From contig NC_081142.1 in NCBI RefSeq assembly GCF_958295425.1, positions 21,658,530-21,722,529 on the forward strand: a stretch of 64,000 bases of DNA, given 5' to 3'. This document shows positions 1 to 18,000 of the stretch, piece after piece. The translations under genes and the position numbers were made by a program. This stretch comes from Solea solea (Eukaryota > Chordata > Actinopteri > Pleuronectiformes > Soleidae). A model generated the notes under the pieces. It saw nothing but the letters and a program-made list of their open reading frames with translations, did not search any database and was not told the origin of the DNA. Each line of letters starts with the position of its first letter. Positions within the stretch are counted from its first letter, which is position 1.

Positions 1-1
1 A

Positions 2-3000
2 CCAACCACTACAACATCTGCAGCAACTACAACTACTGCACCAACAACTACATCTACTGCACCAACCACTACAACATCTGCACCAACCACTACAACATCT
101 GCACCAACCACAACAACTGCTGCAACTACAACAACTACTGTGCCAACCACTACAACAACTGCCCCAACTACAACTACTGCACCAACAACTACATCTACTG
201 CACCAACCACTACAACATCTGCACCAACCACAACTACTGCACCAACCACTACAACATCTGCACCAACTACTGCAGCAACGACTACAACATCTGCACCAAC
301 CACAACTACTGCTGCAACTACAACAACTACTGCACCAACCACTACAACATCTGCACCAACCACAACTACTGCTGCAACTACAACAACTACTGTGCCAACC
401 ACTACAACATCTGCACCAACTACAACAACTACTGCACCAACCACTACAACATCTGCACCAACTACTGCAGCAACGACTACAACATCTGCACCAACCACAA
501 CTACTGCTGCAACCACAACAACTACTGCGCAAACCACTACAACAACTGCCCCAACTACAACAACTGCACCAACGACTACAACATTGACACCAACCACAAC
601 TACTGCTGCAACTACAAAAACTACTGCGCCAACCACTACAACAACTGTCCATACTACAACTACTGCCCCAACTACAACAACTACTGTGCCAACCACTACA
701 ACATCTGCACCAACCACAACTACTGCACCAACCACTACAACATCTGCACCAACTACAACAACTACTGCACCAACCACTACAACATCTGCAGCAACTACAA
801 CTACTGCACCAACAACTACATCTACTGCACCAACCACTACAACATCTGCACCAACCACAACTACTGCACCAACCACTACAACATCTGCACCAACTACTGC
901 AGCAACGACTACAACATCTGCACCAACCACAACTACTGCTGCAACTACAACAACTACTACACCAGCCACTACAACATCTGCAACAACCACAACTACTGTG
1001 CCAACCACTACAACATCTGCACCAACCACAACTACTGCACCAACCACTACAACATCTGCACCAACTACAACAACTACTGCACCAACCACTACAACATCTG
1101 CACCAACTACTGCAGCAACGACTACAACATCTGCACCAACCACAACTACTGCTGCAACCACAACTACTGCGCAAACCACTACAACAACTGCCCCAACTAC
1201 AACAACTGCACCAACGACTACAACATTGACACCAACCACAACTACTGCTGCAACTACAACAACTACTGCGCCAACCACTACAACAACTGTCCATACTACA
1301 ACTACTGCCCCAACTACAACAACTACTGTGCCAACCACTACAACATCTGCACCAACCACAACTACTGCACCAACCACTACAACATATGCACCAACTACAA
1401 CAACTACTGCACCAACCACTACAACATCTGCAGCAACTACAACTACTGCACCAACAACTACATCTACTGCACCAACCACTACAACATCTGCACCAACCAC
1501 AACTACTGCACCAACCACTACAACATCTGCACCAACTACTGCAGCAATGACTACAACATCTGCACCAACCACAACTACTGCAGCAACTACAACAACTACT
1601 GCTCCAACCACTACAACAACTGCCCCAACTACAACAACTGCACCAACGACTACAACATCTGCACCAACCACAACTACTGCTGCAACTACAACAACTACTG
1701 TGCCAACCACTACAACATCTGCACCAACCACAACTACTGCACCAACCACTACAACATCTGCACCAACTACAACTACTGCACCAACCACTACAACATCTGC
1801 ACCAACTACTGCAGCAACGACTACAACATCTGCACCAACCACAACTACTGCTGCAACCACAACAACTACTGCGCAAACCACTACAACAACTGCCCCAACT
1901 ACAACAACTGCACCAACGACTACAACATTGACACCAACCACAACTACTGCTGCAACTACAACAACTACTGCGCCAACCACTACAACATCTGCACCAACAA
2001 CAACAACTACTGCACCAACCACTACAACATCTGCAGCAACTACAACTACTGCACCAACAACTACATCTACTGCACCAACCACTACAACATCTGCACCAAC
2101 CACAACTACTGCACCAACCACTACAACATCTGCAACAACTACAACAACTACTGTGCCAACCACTACAACAACTGCCCCAACTACAACTACTACACCAGCC
2201 ACTACAACATCTGCAACAACCACAACAACTGCTGCAACTACAACAACTACTGTGCCAACCACTACAACAACTTCCCCAACTACAACTACTGCACCAACCA
2301 CTACAACTGCCCAAACTACAACAACTACTGCACCAACCACTACAACATCTGCACCAACCACAACAACAACTGCACCAACCACAACTACTGCACCAACCAC
2401 TACAACATCTGCACCAACTACAACAACTACTGTGCCAACCACTACAACAACTGCCCCAACTACAACTAATACACCAGCCACTACAACATCTGCAACAACC
2501 ACAACTACTGTGCCAACCACTACAACATCTGCACCAACCACAACTACTGCACCAACCAATACAACATCTGCACCAACTACAACAACTACTGCACCAACCA
2601 CTACAACATCTGCACCAACTACTGCAGCAACGACTACAACATCTGCACCAACCACAACTACTGCTGCAACTACAACAACTACTGCACCAACCACTACAAC
2701 AACTGCCCCAACTACAACAACTGCACCAACGACTAGAACATCTGCACCAACCACAACTACTGCTGCAACTACAACAACTACTGTGCCAACCACTACAACA
2801 TCTGCACCAACCACAACTACTGCACCAACCACTACAACATCTGCACCAACTACAACAACTACTGCACCAACCACTACAACATCTACACCAACGACTGCAG
2901 CAACGACTACAACATCTGCACCAACCACAACAACTGCTGCAACTACAACAACTACTGTGCCAACCACTACAACAACTGCCCCAACTACAACTACTGCACC

Positions 3001-6000
3001 AACCACTACAACTGCCCAAACTACAACAATTACTGCACCAACCACTACAACATCTGCACCAACCACAACAACAACTGCACCAACCACTACAACATCTGCA
3101 CCAACTACAACAACTACTGTGCCAACCACTACAACAACTGCCCCAACTACAACTACTACACCAGCCACTACAACATCTGCAACAACCACAACTACTGTGC
3201 CAACCACTACAACATCTGCACCAACCACAACTACTGCACCAACCACTACAACATCTGCACCAACTACAACAACTACTGCACCAACCACTACAACATCTGC
3301 ACCAACTACTGCAGCAACGACTACAACATCTGCACCAACCACAACTACTGCTGCAACTACAACAACTACTGCACCAACCACTACAACAACTGCCCCAACT
3401 ACAACAACTGCACCAACGACTACAACATCTGCACCAACCACAACTACTGCTGCAACTACAACAACTACTGTGCCAACCACTACAACATCTGCACCAACCA
3501 CAACTACTGCACCAACCACTACAACATCTGCACCAACTACAACAACTACTGCACCAACCACTACAACATCTGCACCAACGACTACAACATCTGCACCAAC
3601 CACAACTACTGCTGCAACCACAACAACTACTGCGCAAACCACTACAACAACTGCCCCAACTACAACAACTGCACCAACGACTACAACATTGACACCAACC
3701 ACAACTACTGCTGCAACTACAACAACTACTGCGCCAACCACTACAACAACTGTCCATACTACAACTACTGCCCCAACTACAACAACTACTGTGCCAACCA
3801 CTACAACATCTGCACCAACCACAACTACTGCACCAACCACTACAACATCTGCACCAACTACAACAACTACTGCACCAACCACTACAACATCTGCAGCAAC
3901 TACAACTACTGCACCAACAACTACATCTACTGCACCAACCACTACAACATCTGCACCAACCACAACTACTGCACCAACCACTACAACATCTGCACCAACT
4001 ACTGCAGCAACGACTACAACATCTGCACCAACCACAACTACTGCTGCAACTACAACAACTACTGCACCAACCACTACAACATCTGCAGCAACTACAACTA
4101 CTGCACCAACAACTACATCTACTGCACCAACCACTACAACATCTGCACCAACCACAACTACTGCACCAACTACTGCAGCAACGACTACAACATCTGCACC
4201 AACCACAACTACTGCTGCAACTACAACAACTACTGCACCAACCACTACAACAACTGCCCCAACTACAACAACTGCACCAACGACTACAACATCTGCACCA
4301 ACCACAACTACTGCTGCAACTACAACAACTACTGTGCCAACCACTACAACATCTGCACCAACCACAACTACTGCACCAACCACTACAACATCTGCACCAA
4401 CTACAACTACTGCACCAACCACTACAACATCTGCACCAACTACTGCAGCAACGACTACAACATCTGCACCAACCACAACTACTGCTGCAACCACAACAAC
4501 TACTGCGCAAACCACTACAACAACTGCCCCAACTACAACAACTGCACCAACGACTACAACATTGACACCAACCACAACTACTGCTGCAACTACAACAACT
4601 ACTGCGCCAACCACTACAACATCTGCACCAACTACAACAACTACTGCACCAACCACTACAACATCTGCAGCAACTACAACTACTGCACCAACAACTACAT
4701 CTACTGCACCAACCACTACAACATCTGCACCAACCACAACTACTGCACCAACCACTACAACATCTGCAACTACAACAACTACTGTGCCAACCACTACAAC
4801 AACTGCCCCAACTACAACTACTACACCAGCCACTACAACATCTGCAACATCCACAACTACTGCTGCAACTACAACAACTACTGCACCAACCACTACAACA
4901 TCTGCACCAACCACAACAACTGCTGCAACTACAACAACTACTGTGCCAACCACTACAACAACTGCCCCAACTACAACTACTGCACCAACCACTACAACTG
5001 CCCAAACTACAACAACTACTGCACCAACCACTACAACATCTGCACCAACCACAACAACAACTGCACCAACCACAACTACTGCACCAACCACTACAACATC
5101 TGCACCAACTACAACAACTACTGTGCCAACCACTACAACAACTGCCCCAACTACAACTACTACACCAGCCACTACAACATCTGCAACAACCACAACTACT
5201 GTGCCAACCACTACAACATCTGCACCAACCACAACTACTGCACCAACCACTACAACATCTGCACCAACTACAACTATTGCACCAACCACGACAACATCTG
5301 CACCAACTACTGCAGCAACGACTACAACATCTGCACCAACCACAACTACTGCTGCAACTACAACAACTACTGCACCAACCACTACAACAACTGCCCCAAC
5401 TACAACAACTGCACCAACGACTAGAACATCTGCACCAACCACAACTACTGCTGCAACTACAACTACTGTGCCAACCACTACAACATCTGCACCAACCACA
5501 ACTACTGCACCAACCACTACAACATCTGCACCAACTACAACAACTACTGCACCAACCACTACAACATCTACACCAACTACTGCAGCAACGACTACAACAT
5601 CTGCACCAACCACAACAACTGCTGCAACTACAACAACTACTGTGCCAACCACTACAACAACTGCCCCAACTACAACTACTGCACCAACCACTACAACTGC
5701 CCAAACTACAACAACTACTGCACCAACCACTACAACATCTGCACCAACCACAACAACTTCACCAACCACAACTACTGCACCAACCACTACAACATCTGCA
5801 CCAACTACAACAACTACTGTGCCAACCACTACAACAACTGCCCCAACTACAACTACTACACCAGCCACTACAACATCTGCAACAACAACAACTACTGTGC
5901 CAACCACTACAACATCTGCACCAACCACAACTACTGCACCAACCACTACAACATCTGCACCAACTACAACAACTACTGCACCAACCACTACAACATCTGC

Positions 6001-9000
6001 ACCAACTACTGCAGCAACGACTACAACATCTGCACCAACCACAACTACTGCTGCAACTACAACAACTACTGCACCAACCACTACAACAACTGCCCCAACT
6101 ACAACAACTGCACTAACGACTACAACATCTGCACCAACCACAACTACTGCTGCAACTACAACAACTACTGTGCCAACCACTACAACATCTGCACCAACCA
6201 CAACTACTGCACCAACCACTACAACCTCTGCACCAACTACAACAACTACTGCACCAACCACTACAACATCTACACCAACTACTGCAGCAACGACTACAAC
6301 ATCTGCACCAACCACAACTACTGCTGCAACCACAACAACTACTGCGCAAACCACTACAACAACTGCCCCAACTACAACAACTGCACCAACGACTACAACA
6401 TTGACACCAACCACAACTACTGCTGCAACTACAACAACTACTGCGCCAACCACTACAACATCTGCACCAACTACAACAACTACTGCACCAACCACTGCAA
6501 CATCTGCAGCAACTACAACTACTGCACCAACAACTACATCTACTGCACCAACCACTACAACATCTGCACCAACCACAACTACTGCACCAACCACTACAAC
6601 ATCTGCAACAACTACAACAACTACTGTGCCAACCACTACAACAACTGCCCCAACTACAACTACTACACCAGCCACTACAACATCTGCAACATCCACAACT
6701 ACTGCTGCAACTACAACAACTACTGCACCAACCACTACAACATCTGCACCAACCACAACAACTGCTGCAACTACAACAACTACTGTGCCAACCACTACAA
6801 CAACTTCCCCAACTACAACTACTGCACCAACCACTACAACTGCCCAAACTACAACAACTACTGCACCAACCACTACAACATCTGCACCAACCACAACAAC
6901 AACTGCACCAACCACAACTACTGCACCAACCACTACAACATCTGCACCAACTACAACAACTACTGTGCCAACCACTACAACAACTGCCCCAACTACAACT
7001 ACTACACCAGCCACTACAACATCTGCAACAACCACAACTACTGTGCCAACCACTACAACATCTGCACCAACCACAACTACTGCACCAACCACTACAACAT
7101 CTGCACCAACTACAACAACTACTGCACCAACCACTACAACATCTGCACCAACTACTGCAGCAACGACTACAACATCTGCACCAACCACAACTACTGCTGC
7201 AACTACAACAACTACTGCACCAACCACTACAACAACTGCCCCAACTACAACAACTGCACCAACGACTAGAACATCTGCACCAACCACAACTACTGCTGCA
7301 ACTACAACAACTACTGTGCCAACCACTACAACATCTGCACCAACCACAACTACTGCACCAACCACTACAACATCTGCACCAACTACAACAACTACTGCAC
7401 CAACCACTACAACATCTACACCAACTACTGCAGCAACGACTACAACATCTGCACCAACCACAACAACTGCTGCAACTACAACAACTACTGTGCCAACCAC
7501 TACAACAACTGCCCCAACTACAACTACTGCACCAACGACTACAACTGCCCAAACTACAACAACTACTGCACCAACCACTACAACATCTGCACCAACCACA
7601 ACAACAACTGCACCAACCACAACTACTGCACCAACCACTACAACATCTGCACCAACTACAACAACTACTGTGCCAACCACTACAACAACTGCCCCAACTA
7701 CAACTACTACACCAGCCACTACAACATCTGCAACAACCACAACTACTGTGCCAACCACTACAACATCTGCACCAACCACAACTACTGCACCAACCACTAC
7801 AACATCTGCACCAACTACAACAACTACTGCACCAACCACTACAACATCTGCACCAACTACTGCAGCAACGACTACAACATCTGCACCAACCACAACTACT
7901 GCTGCAACTACAACAACTACTGCACCAACCACTACAACAACTGCCCCAACTACAACAACTGCACCAACGACTACAACATCTGCACCAACCACAACTACTG
8001 CTGCAACTACAACAACTACTGTGCCAACCACTACAACATCTGCACCAACCACAACTACTGCACCAACCACTACAACATCTGCACCAACTACAACAACTAC
8101 TGCACCAACCACTACAACATCTACACCAACTACTGCAGCAACGACTACAACATCTGCACCAACCACAACTACTGCTGCAACCACAACAACTACTGCGCAA
8201 ACCACTACAACAACTGCCCCAACTACAACAACTGCACCAACGACTACAACATTGACACCAACCACAACTACTGCTGCAACTACAACAACTACTGCGCCAA
8301 CCACTACAACATCTGCACCAACTACAACAACTACTGCACCAACCACTACAACATCTGCAGCAACTACAACTACTGCACCAACAACTACATCTACTGCACC
8401 AACCACTACAACATCTGCACCAACCACAACTACTGCACCAACCACTACAACATCTGCAACAACTACAACAACTACTGTGCCAAGCACTACAACAACTGCC
8501 CCAACTACAACTACTACACCAGCCACTACAACATCTGCAACATCCACAACTACTGCTGCAACTACAACAACTACTGCACCAACCACTACAACATCTGCAC
8601 CAACCACAACAACTGCTGCAACTACAACTACTGTGCCAACCACTACAACTGCCCCAACTACAACTACTGCACCAACCACTACAACTGCCCAAACTACAAC
8701 AACTACTGCACCAACCACTACAACATCTGCACCAACCACAACAACAACTGCACCAACCACAACTACTGCACCAACCACTACAACATCTGCACCAACTACA
8801 ACAACTACTGTGCCAACCACTACAACAACTGCCCCAACTACAACTAATACACCAGCCACTACAACATCTGCAACAACCACAACTACTGTGCCAACCACTA
8901 CAACATCTGCACCAACCACAACTACTGCACCAACCACTACAACATCTGCACCAACTACAACAACTACTGCACCAACCACTACAACATCTGCACCAACTAC

Positions 9001-12000
9001 TGCAGCAACGACTACAACATCTGCACCAACCACAACTACTGCTGCAACTACAACAACTACTGCACCAACCACTACAACAACTGCCCCAACTACAACAACT
9101 GCACCAACGACTAGAACATCTGCACCAACCACAACTACTGCTGCAACTACAACAACTACTGTGCCAACCACTACAACATCTGCACCAACCACAACTACTG
9201 CACCAACCACTACAACATCTGCACCAACTACAACAACTACTGCACCAACCACTACAACATCTGCACCAACGACTACAACATCTGCACCAACCACAACTAC
9301 TGCTGCAACCACAACTACTGCGCAAACCACTACAACAACTGCCCCAACTACAACAACTGCACCAACGACTACAACATTGACACCAACCACAACTACTGCT
9401 GCAACTACAACAACTACTGCGCCAACCACTACAACAACTGTCCATACTACAACTACTGCCCCAACTACAACAACTACTGTGCCAACCACTACAACATCTG
9501 CACCAACCACAACTACTGCACCAACCACTACAACATCTGCACCAACTACAACAACTACTGCACCAACCACTACAACATCTGCAGCAACTACAACTACTGC
9601 ACCAACAACTACATCTACTGCACCAACCACTACAACATCTGCACCAACCACAACTACTGCACCAACCACTACAACATCTGCACCAACTACTGCAGCAACG
9701 ACTACAACATCTGCACCAACCACAACTACTGCTGCAACTACAACAACTACTGCACCAACCACTACAACAACTGCCCCAACTACAACAACTGCACCAACGA
9801 CTACAACATCTGCACCAACCACAACTACTGCTGCAACTACAACAACTACTGTGCCAACCACTACAACATCTGCACCAACCACAACTACTGCACCAACCAC
9901 TACAACATCTGCACCAACTACAACTACTGCACCAACCACTACAACATCTGCACCAACGACTACAACATCTGCACCAACCACAACTACTGCTGCAACCACA
10001 ACAACTACTGCGCAAACCACTACAACAACTGCCCCAACTACAACAACTGCACCAACGACTACAACATTGACACCGACCACAACTACTGCTGCAACTACAA
10101 CAACTACTGCGCCAACCACTACAACAACTGTCCATACTACAACTACTGCCCCAACTACAACAACTACTGTGCCAACCACTACAACATCTGCACCAACCAC
10201 AACTACTGCACCAACCACTACAACATCTGCACCAACTACAACAACTACTGCACCAACCACTACAACATCTGCAGCAACTACAACTACTGCACCAACAACT
10301 ACATCTACTGCACCAACCACTACAACATCTGCACCAACCACAACTACTGCACCAACCACTACAACATCTGCACCAACTACTGCAGCAACGACTACAACAT
10401 CTGCACCAACCACAACTACTGCTGCAACTACAACAATTACTGCACCAACCACTACAACAACTGCCCCAACTACAACAACTGCACCAACGACTACAACATC
10501 TGCACCAACCACAACTACTGCTGCAACTACAACAACTACTGTGCCAACCACTACAACATCTGCACCAACCACAACTACTGCACCAACCACTACAACATCT
10601 GCACCAACTACAACTACTGCACCAACCACTACAACATCTGCACCAACGACTACAACATCTGCACCAACCACAACTACTGCTGCAACCACAACAACTACTG
10701 CGCAAACCACTACAACAACTGCCCCAACTACAACAACTGCACCAACGACTACAACATTGACACCAACCACAACTACTGCTGCAACTACAACAACTACTGC
10801 GCCAACCACTACAACAACTGTCCATACTACAACTACTGCCCCAACTACAACAACTACTGTGCCAACCACTACAACATCTGCACCAACCACAACTACTGCA
10901 CCAACCACTACAACATCTGCACCAACTACAACAACTACTGCACCAACCACTACAACATCTGCAGCAACTACAACTACTGCACCAACAACTACATCTACTG
11001 CACCAACCACTACAACATCTGCACCAACCACAACTACTGCACCAACCACTACAACATCTGCACCAACTACTGCAGCAACGACTACAACATCTGCACCAAC
11101 CACAACTACTGCTGCAACTACAACAATTACTGCACCAACCACTACAACAACTGCCCCAACTACAACAACTGCACCAACGACTACAACATCTGCACCAACC
11201 ACAACTACTGCTGCAACTACAACAACTACTGTGCCAACCACTACAACATCTGCACCAACCACAACTACTGCACCAACCACTACAACATCTGCACCAACTA
11301 CAACTACTGCACCAACCACTACAACATCTGCACCAACGACTACAACATCTGCACCAACCACAACTACTGCTGCAACCACAACAACTACTGCGCAAACCAC
11401 TACAACAACTGCCCCAACTACAACAACTGCACCAACGACTACAACATTGACACCAACCACAACTACTGCTGCAACTACAACAACTACTGCGCCAACCACT
11501 ACAACAACTGTCCATACTACAACTACTGCCCCAACTACAACAACTACTGTGCCAACCACTACAACAACTGCACCAACCACAACTACTGCACCAACCACTA
11601 CAACATCTGCACCAACTACAACAACTACTGCACCAACCACTACAACATCTGCAGCAACTACAACTACTGCACCAACAACTACATCTACTGCACCAACCAC
11701 TACAACATCTGCACCAACCACAACTACTGCACCAACCACTACAACATCTGCACCAACTACTGCAGCAACGACTACAACATCTGCACCAACCACAACTACT
11801 GCTGCAACTACAACAACTACTGCACCAACCACTACAACAACTGCCCCAACTACAACAACTGCACCAACGACTACAACATCTGCACCAACCACAACTACTG
11901 CTGCAACTACAACAACTACTGTGCCAACCACTACAACATCTGCACCAACCACAACTACTGCACCAACCACTACAACATCTGCACCAACTACAACAACTAC

Positions 12001-15000
12001 TGCACCAACCACTACAACATCTGCACCAACTACTGCAGCAACGACTACAACATCTGCACCAACCACAACTACTGCTGCAACCACAACAACTACTGCGCAA
12101 ACCACTACAACAACTGCCCCAACTACAACAACTGCACCAACGACTACAACATTGACACCAACCACAACTACTGCTGCAACTACAACAACTACTGCGCCAA
12201 CCACTACAACAACTGTCTATACTACAACTACTGCCCCAACTACAACAACTACTGTGCCAACCACTACAACATCTGCACCAACTACAACAACTACTGCACC
12301 AACCACTACAACATCTGCAGCAACTACAACTACTACTGTTCCAACCACTACAACAACTGCCCCAACTACAACTACTACACCAGCCACTACAACATCTGCA
12401 ACATCCACAACTACTGCTGCAACTACAACAACTACTGCACCAACCACTACAACATCTGCACCAACCACTACAACATCTGCACCAACCACAACAACAACTG
12501 CACCAACCACAACTACTGCACCAACCACTACAACATCTGCACCAACTACAACAACTACTGTGCCAACCACTACAACAACTGCCCCAACTACAACTACTAC
12601 ACCAGCCACTACAACATCTGCAACAACCACAACTACTGTGCCAACCACTACAACTACTGCACCAACCACTACAACATCTGCACCAACCACTACAACATCT
12701 GCACCAACTACAACAACTACTGCACCAACCACTACAACATCTGCACCAACTACTGCAGCAACGACTACAACATCTGCACCAACCACAACTACTGCTGCAA
12801 CTACAACAACTACTGCACCAACCACTACAACAACTGCCCCAACTACAACAACTGCACCAACGACTACAACATCTGCACCAACCACAACTACTGCTGCAAC
12901 TACAACAACTACTGTGCCAACCACTACAACATCTGCACCAACCACAACTACTGCACCAACCACTACAACATCTGCACCAACTACAACAACTACTGCACCA
13001 ACCACTACAACATCTGCACCAACGACTACAACATCTGCACCAACCACAACTACTGCTGCAACCACAACAACTACTGCGCAAACCACTACAACAACTGCCC
13101 CAACTACAACAACTGCACCAACGACTACAACATTGACACCAACCACAACTACTGCTGCAACTACAACAACTACTGCGCCAACCACTACAACAACTGTCCA
13201 TACTACAACTACTGCCCCAACTACAACAACTACTGTGCCAACCACTACAACATCTGCACCAACCACAACTACTGCACCAACCACTACAACATCTGCACCA
13301 ACTACAACAACTACTGCACCAACCACTACAACATCTGCAGCAACTACAACTACTGCACCAACAACTACATCTACTGCACCAACCACTACAACATCTGCAC
13401 CAACCACAACTACTGCACCAACCACTACAACATCTGCACCAACTACTGCTTCAACGACTACAACATCTGCACCAACCACAACTACTGCTGCAACTACAAC
13501 AACTACTGCACCAACCACTACAACATCTGCAGCAACTACAACTACTGCACCAACAACTACATCTACTGCACCAACCACTACAACATCTGCACCAACCACA
13601 ACTACTGCACCAACTACTGCAGCAACGACTACAACATCTGCACCAACCACAACTACTGCTGCAACTACAACAACTACTGCACCAACCACTACAACAACTG
13701 CCCCAACTACAACAACTGCACCAACGACTACAACATCTGCACCAACCACAACTACTGCTGCAACTACAACAACTACTGTGCCAACCACTACATCTGCACC
13801 AACCACAACTACTGCACCAACCACTACAACATCTGCACCAACTACAACTACTGCACCAACCACTACAACATCTGCACCAACTACTGCAGCAACGACTACA
13901 ACATCTGCACCAACCACAACTACTGCTGCAACCACAACAACTACTGCGCAAACCACTACAACAACTGCCCCAACTACAACAACTGCACCAACGACTACAA
14001 CATTGACACCAACCACAACTACTGCTGCAACTACAACAACTACTGCGCCAACCACTACAACATCTGCACCAACTACAACAACTACTGCACCAACCACCAG
14101 AACATCTGCAGCAACTACAACTACTGCACCAACAACTTCATCTACTGCACCAACCACTACAACATCTGCACCAACCACAACTACTGCACCAACCACTACA
14201 ACATCTGCACCAACTACAACAACTACTGCACCAACCACTACAACATCTGCAGCAACTACAACTACTGCACCAACAACTACATCTACTGCACCAACCACTA
14301 CAACATCTGCACCAACCACAACTACTGCACCAACCACTACAACATCTGCACCAACTACTGCAGCAACGACTACAACATCTGCACCAACCAGAACTACTGC
14401 TGCAACTACAACAACTACTGCACCAACCACTACAACATCTGCAGCAACTACAACTACTGCACCAACAACTACATCTACTGCACCAACCACTACAACATCT
14501 GCACCAACCACAACTACTGCACCAACTACTGCAGCAACGACTACAACATCTGCACCAACCACAACTACTGCTGCAACTACAACAACTACTGCACCAACCA
14601 CTACAACAACTGCCCCAACTACAACAACTGCACCAACGACTACAACATCTGCACCAACCACAACTACTGCTGCAACTACAACAACTACTGTGCCAACCAC
14701 TACAACATCTGCACCAACCACAACTACTGCACCAACCACTACAACATCTGCACCAACTACAACTACTGCACCAACCACTACAACATCTGCACCAACTACT
14801 GCAGCAACGACTACAACATCTGCACCAACCACAACTACTGCTGCAACCACAACAACTACTGCGCAAACCACTACAACAACTGCCCCAACTACAACAACTG
14901 CACCAACGACTACAACATTGACACCAACCACAACTACTGCTGCAACTACAACTACTGCGCCAACCACTACAACATCTGCACCAACTACAACAACTACTGC

Positions 15001-18000
15001 ACCAACCACCAGAACATCTGCAGCAACTACAACTACTGCACCAACAACTTCATCTACTGCACCAACCACTACAACATCTGCACCAACCACAACTACTGCA
15101 CCAACCACTACAACATCTGCAACAACTACAACAACTACTGTGCCAACCACTACAACAACTGCCCCAACTACAACTACTACACCAGCCACTACAACATCTG
15201 CAACATCCACAACTACTGCTGCAACTACAACAACTACTGCACCAACCACTACAACATCTGCACCAACCACAACAACTGCTGCAACTACAACTACTGTGCC
15301 AACCACTACAACAACTGCCCCAACTACAACTACTGCACCAACCACTACAACTGCCCAAACTACAACAACTACTGCACCAACCACTACAACATCTGCACCA
15401 ACCACAACAACAACTGCACCAACCACAACTACTGCACCAACCACTACAACATCTGCACCAACTACAACAACTACTGTGCCAACCACTACAACAACTGCCC
15501 CAACTACAACTACTACACCAGCCACTACAACATCTGCAACAACCACAACTACTGTGCCAACCACTACAACATCTGCACCAACCACAACTACTGCACCAAC
15601 CACTACAACATCTGCACCAACTACAACAACTACTGCACCAACCACTACAACATCTGCACCAACTACTGCAGCAACGACTACAACATCTGCACCAACCACA
15701 ACTACTGCTGCAACTACAACAACTACTGCACCAACCACTACAACAACTGCCCCAACTACAACAACTGCACCAACGACTAGAACATCTGCACCAACCACAA
15801 CTACTGCTGCAACTACAACAACTACTGTGCCAACCACTACAACATCTGCACCAACCACAACTACTGCACCAACCACTACAACATCTGCACCAACTACAAC
15901 AACTACTGCACCAACCACTACAACATCTACACCAACTACTGCAGCAACGACTACAACTACTACACCAGCCACTACAACATCTGCAACAACCACAACTACT
16001 GTGCCAACCACTACAACATCTGCACCAACCACAACTACTGCACCAACCACTACAACATCTGCACCAACTACAACAACTACTGCACCAACCACTACAACAT
16101 CTGCACCAACTACAACAACTACTGTGCCAACCACTACAACAACTGCCCCAACTACAACTACTACACCAGCCACTACAACATCTGCAACAACCACAACTAC
16201 TGTGCCAACCACTACAACATCTGCACCAACCACAACTACTGCACCAACCACTACAACATCTGCACCAACTACAACTACTGCACCAACCACTACAACATCT
16301 GCACCAACTACTGCAGCAACGACTACAACATATGCACCAACCACAACTACTGCTGCAACTACAACAACTACTGCACCAACCACTACAACATCTGCACCAA
16401 CCACAACAACAACTGCACCAACCACTACAACATCTGCACCAACTACAACAACTACTGTGCCAACCACTACAACAACTGCCCCAACTACAACTACTACACC
16501 AGCCACTACAACATCTGCAACAACCACAACTACTGTGCCAACCACTACAACATCTGCACCAACCACAACTACTGCACCAACCACTACAACATCTGCACCA
16601 ACTACAACAACTACTGCACCAACCACTACAACATCTGCACCAACTACAACAACTACTGTGCCAACCACTACAACAACTGCCCCAACTACAACTACTACAC
16701 CAGCCACTACAACATCTGCAACAACCACAACTTCTGTGCCAACCACTACAACATCTGCACCAACCACAACTACTGCACCAACCACTACAACATCTGCACC
16801 AACTACAACTACTGCACCAACCACTACAACATCTGCACCAACTACTGCAGCAACGACTACAACATCTGCACCAACCACAACTACTGCTGCAACTACAACA
16901 ACTACTGCACCAACCACTACAACATCTGCACCAACTACAACAACAACTGCACCAACCACTACAACATCTGCAACAACCACAACTTCTGTGCCAACCACTA
17001 CAACATCTGCACCAACCACAACTACTGCACCAACCACTACAACATCTGCACCAACTACAACTACTGCACCAACCACTACAACATCTGCACCAACTACTGC
17101 AGCAACGACTACAACATCTGCACCAACCACAACTACTGCTGCAACTACAACAACTACTGCACCAACCACTACAACATCTGCACCAACTACAACAACAACT
17201 GCACCAACCACTACAACATCTGCACCAACTACAACAACTACTGTGCCAACCACTACAACAACTGCCCCAACTACAACTACTACACCAGCCACTACAACAT
17301 CTGCAACAACCACAACTACTGTGCCAACCACTACAACATCTGCACCAACCACAACTACTGCACCAACCACTACAACATCTGCACCAACTACAACAACTAC
17401 TGCACCAACCACTACAACATCTGCACCAACTACTGCAGCAACGACTACAACATCTGCACCAACCACAACTACTGCTGCAACTACAACAACTACTGCACCA
17501 ACCACTACAACAACTGCCCCAACTACAACAACTGCACCAACGACTACAACATCTGCACCAACCACAACTACTGCTGCAACTACAACAACTACTGTGCCAA
17601 CCACTACAACATCTGCACCAACCACAACTACTGCACCAACCACTACAACATCTGCACCAACTACAACAACTACTGCACCAACCACTACAACATCTGCACC
17701 AACGACTACAACATCTGCACCAACCACAACTACTGCTGCAACCACAACAACTACTGCGCAAACCACTACAACAACTGCCCCAACTACAACAACTGCACCA
17801 ACGACTACAACATTGACACCAACCACAACTACTGCTGCAACTACAACAACTACTGCGCCAACCACTACAACAACTGTCCATACTACAACTACTGCCCCAA
17901 CTACAACAACTACTGTGCCAACCACTACAACATCTGCACCAACCACAACTACTGCACCAACCACTACAACATCTGCACCAACTACAACAACTACTGCACC

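Noticed and set aside
1547..1549. In-frame ATG at 1547 (also 38894, 60212 and 60395) as a translation start
   Set aside because: The Thr-rich frame is open and repetitive on both sides of each ATG. There is no signal peptide or ribosome-binding context, and each looks like a single substitution from ACG or ACA.
2724..2740. CTAG and TAA/TGA-like triplets as possible stops or pseudogene lesions
   Set aside because: When placed in frame they read ACT AGA, ACT AAT, ATA ACT, TTG ACA, TCT GAA and the like. None examined falls in register.
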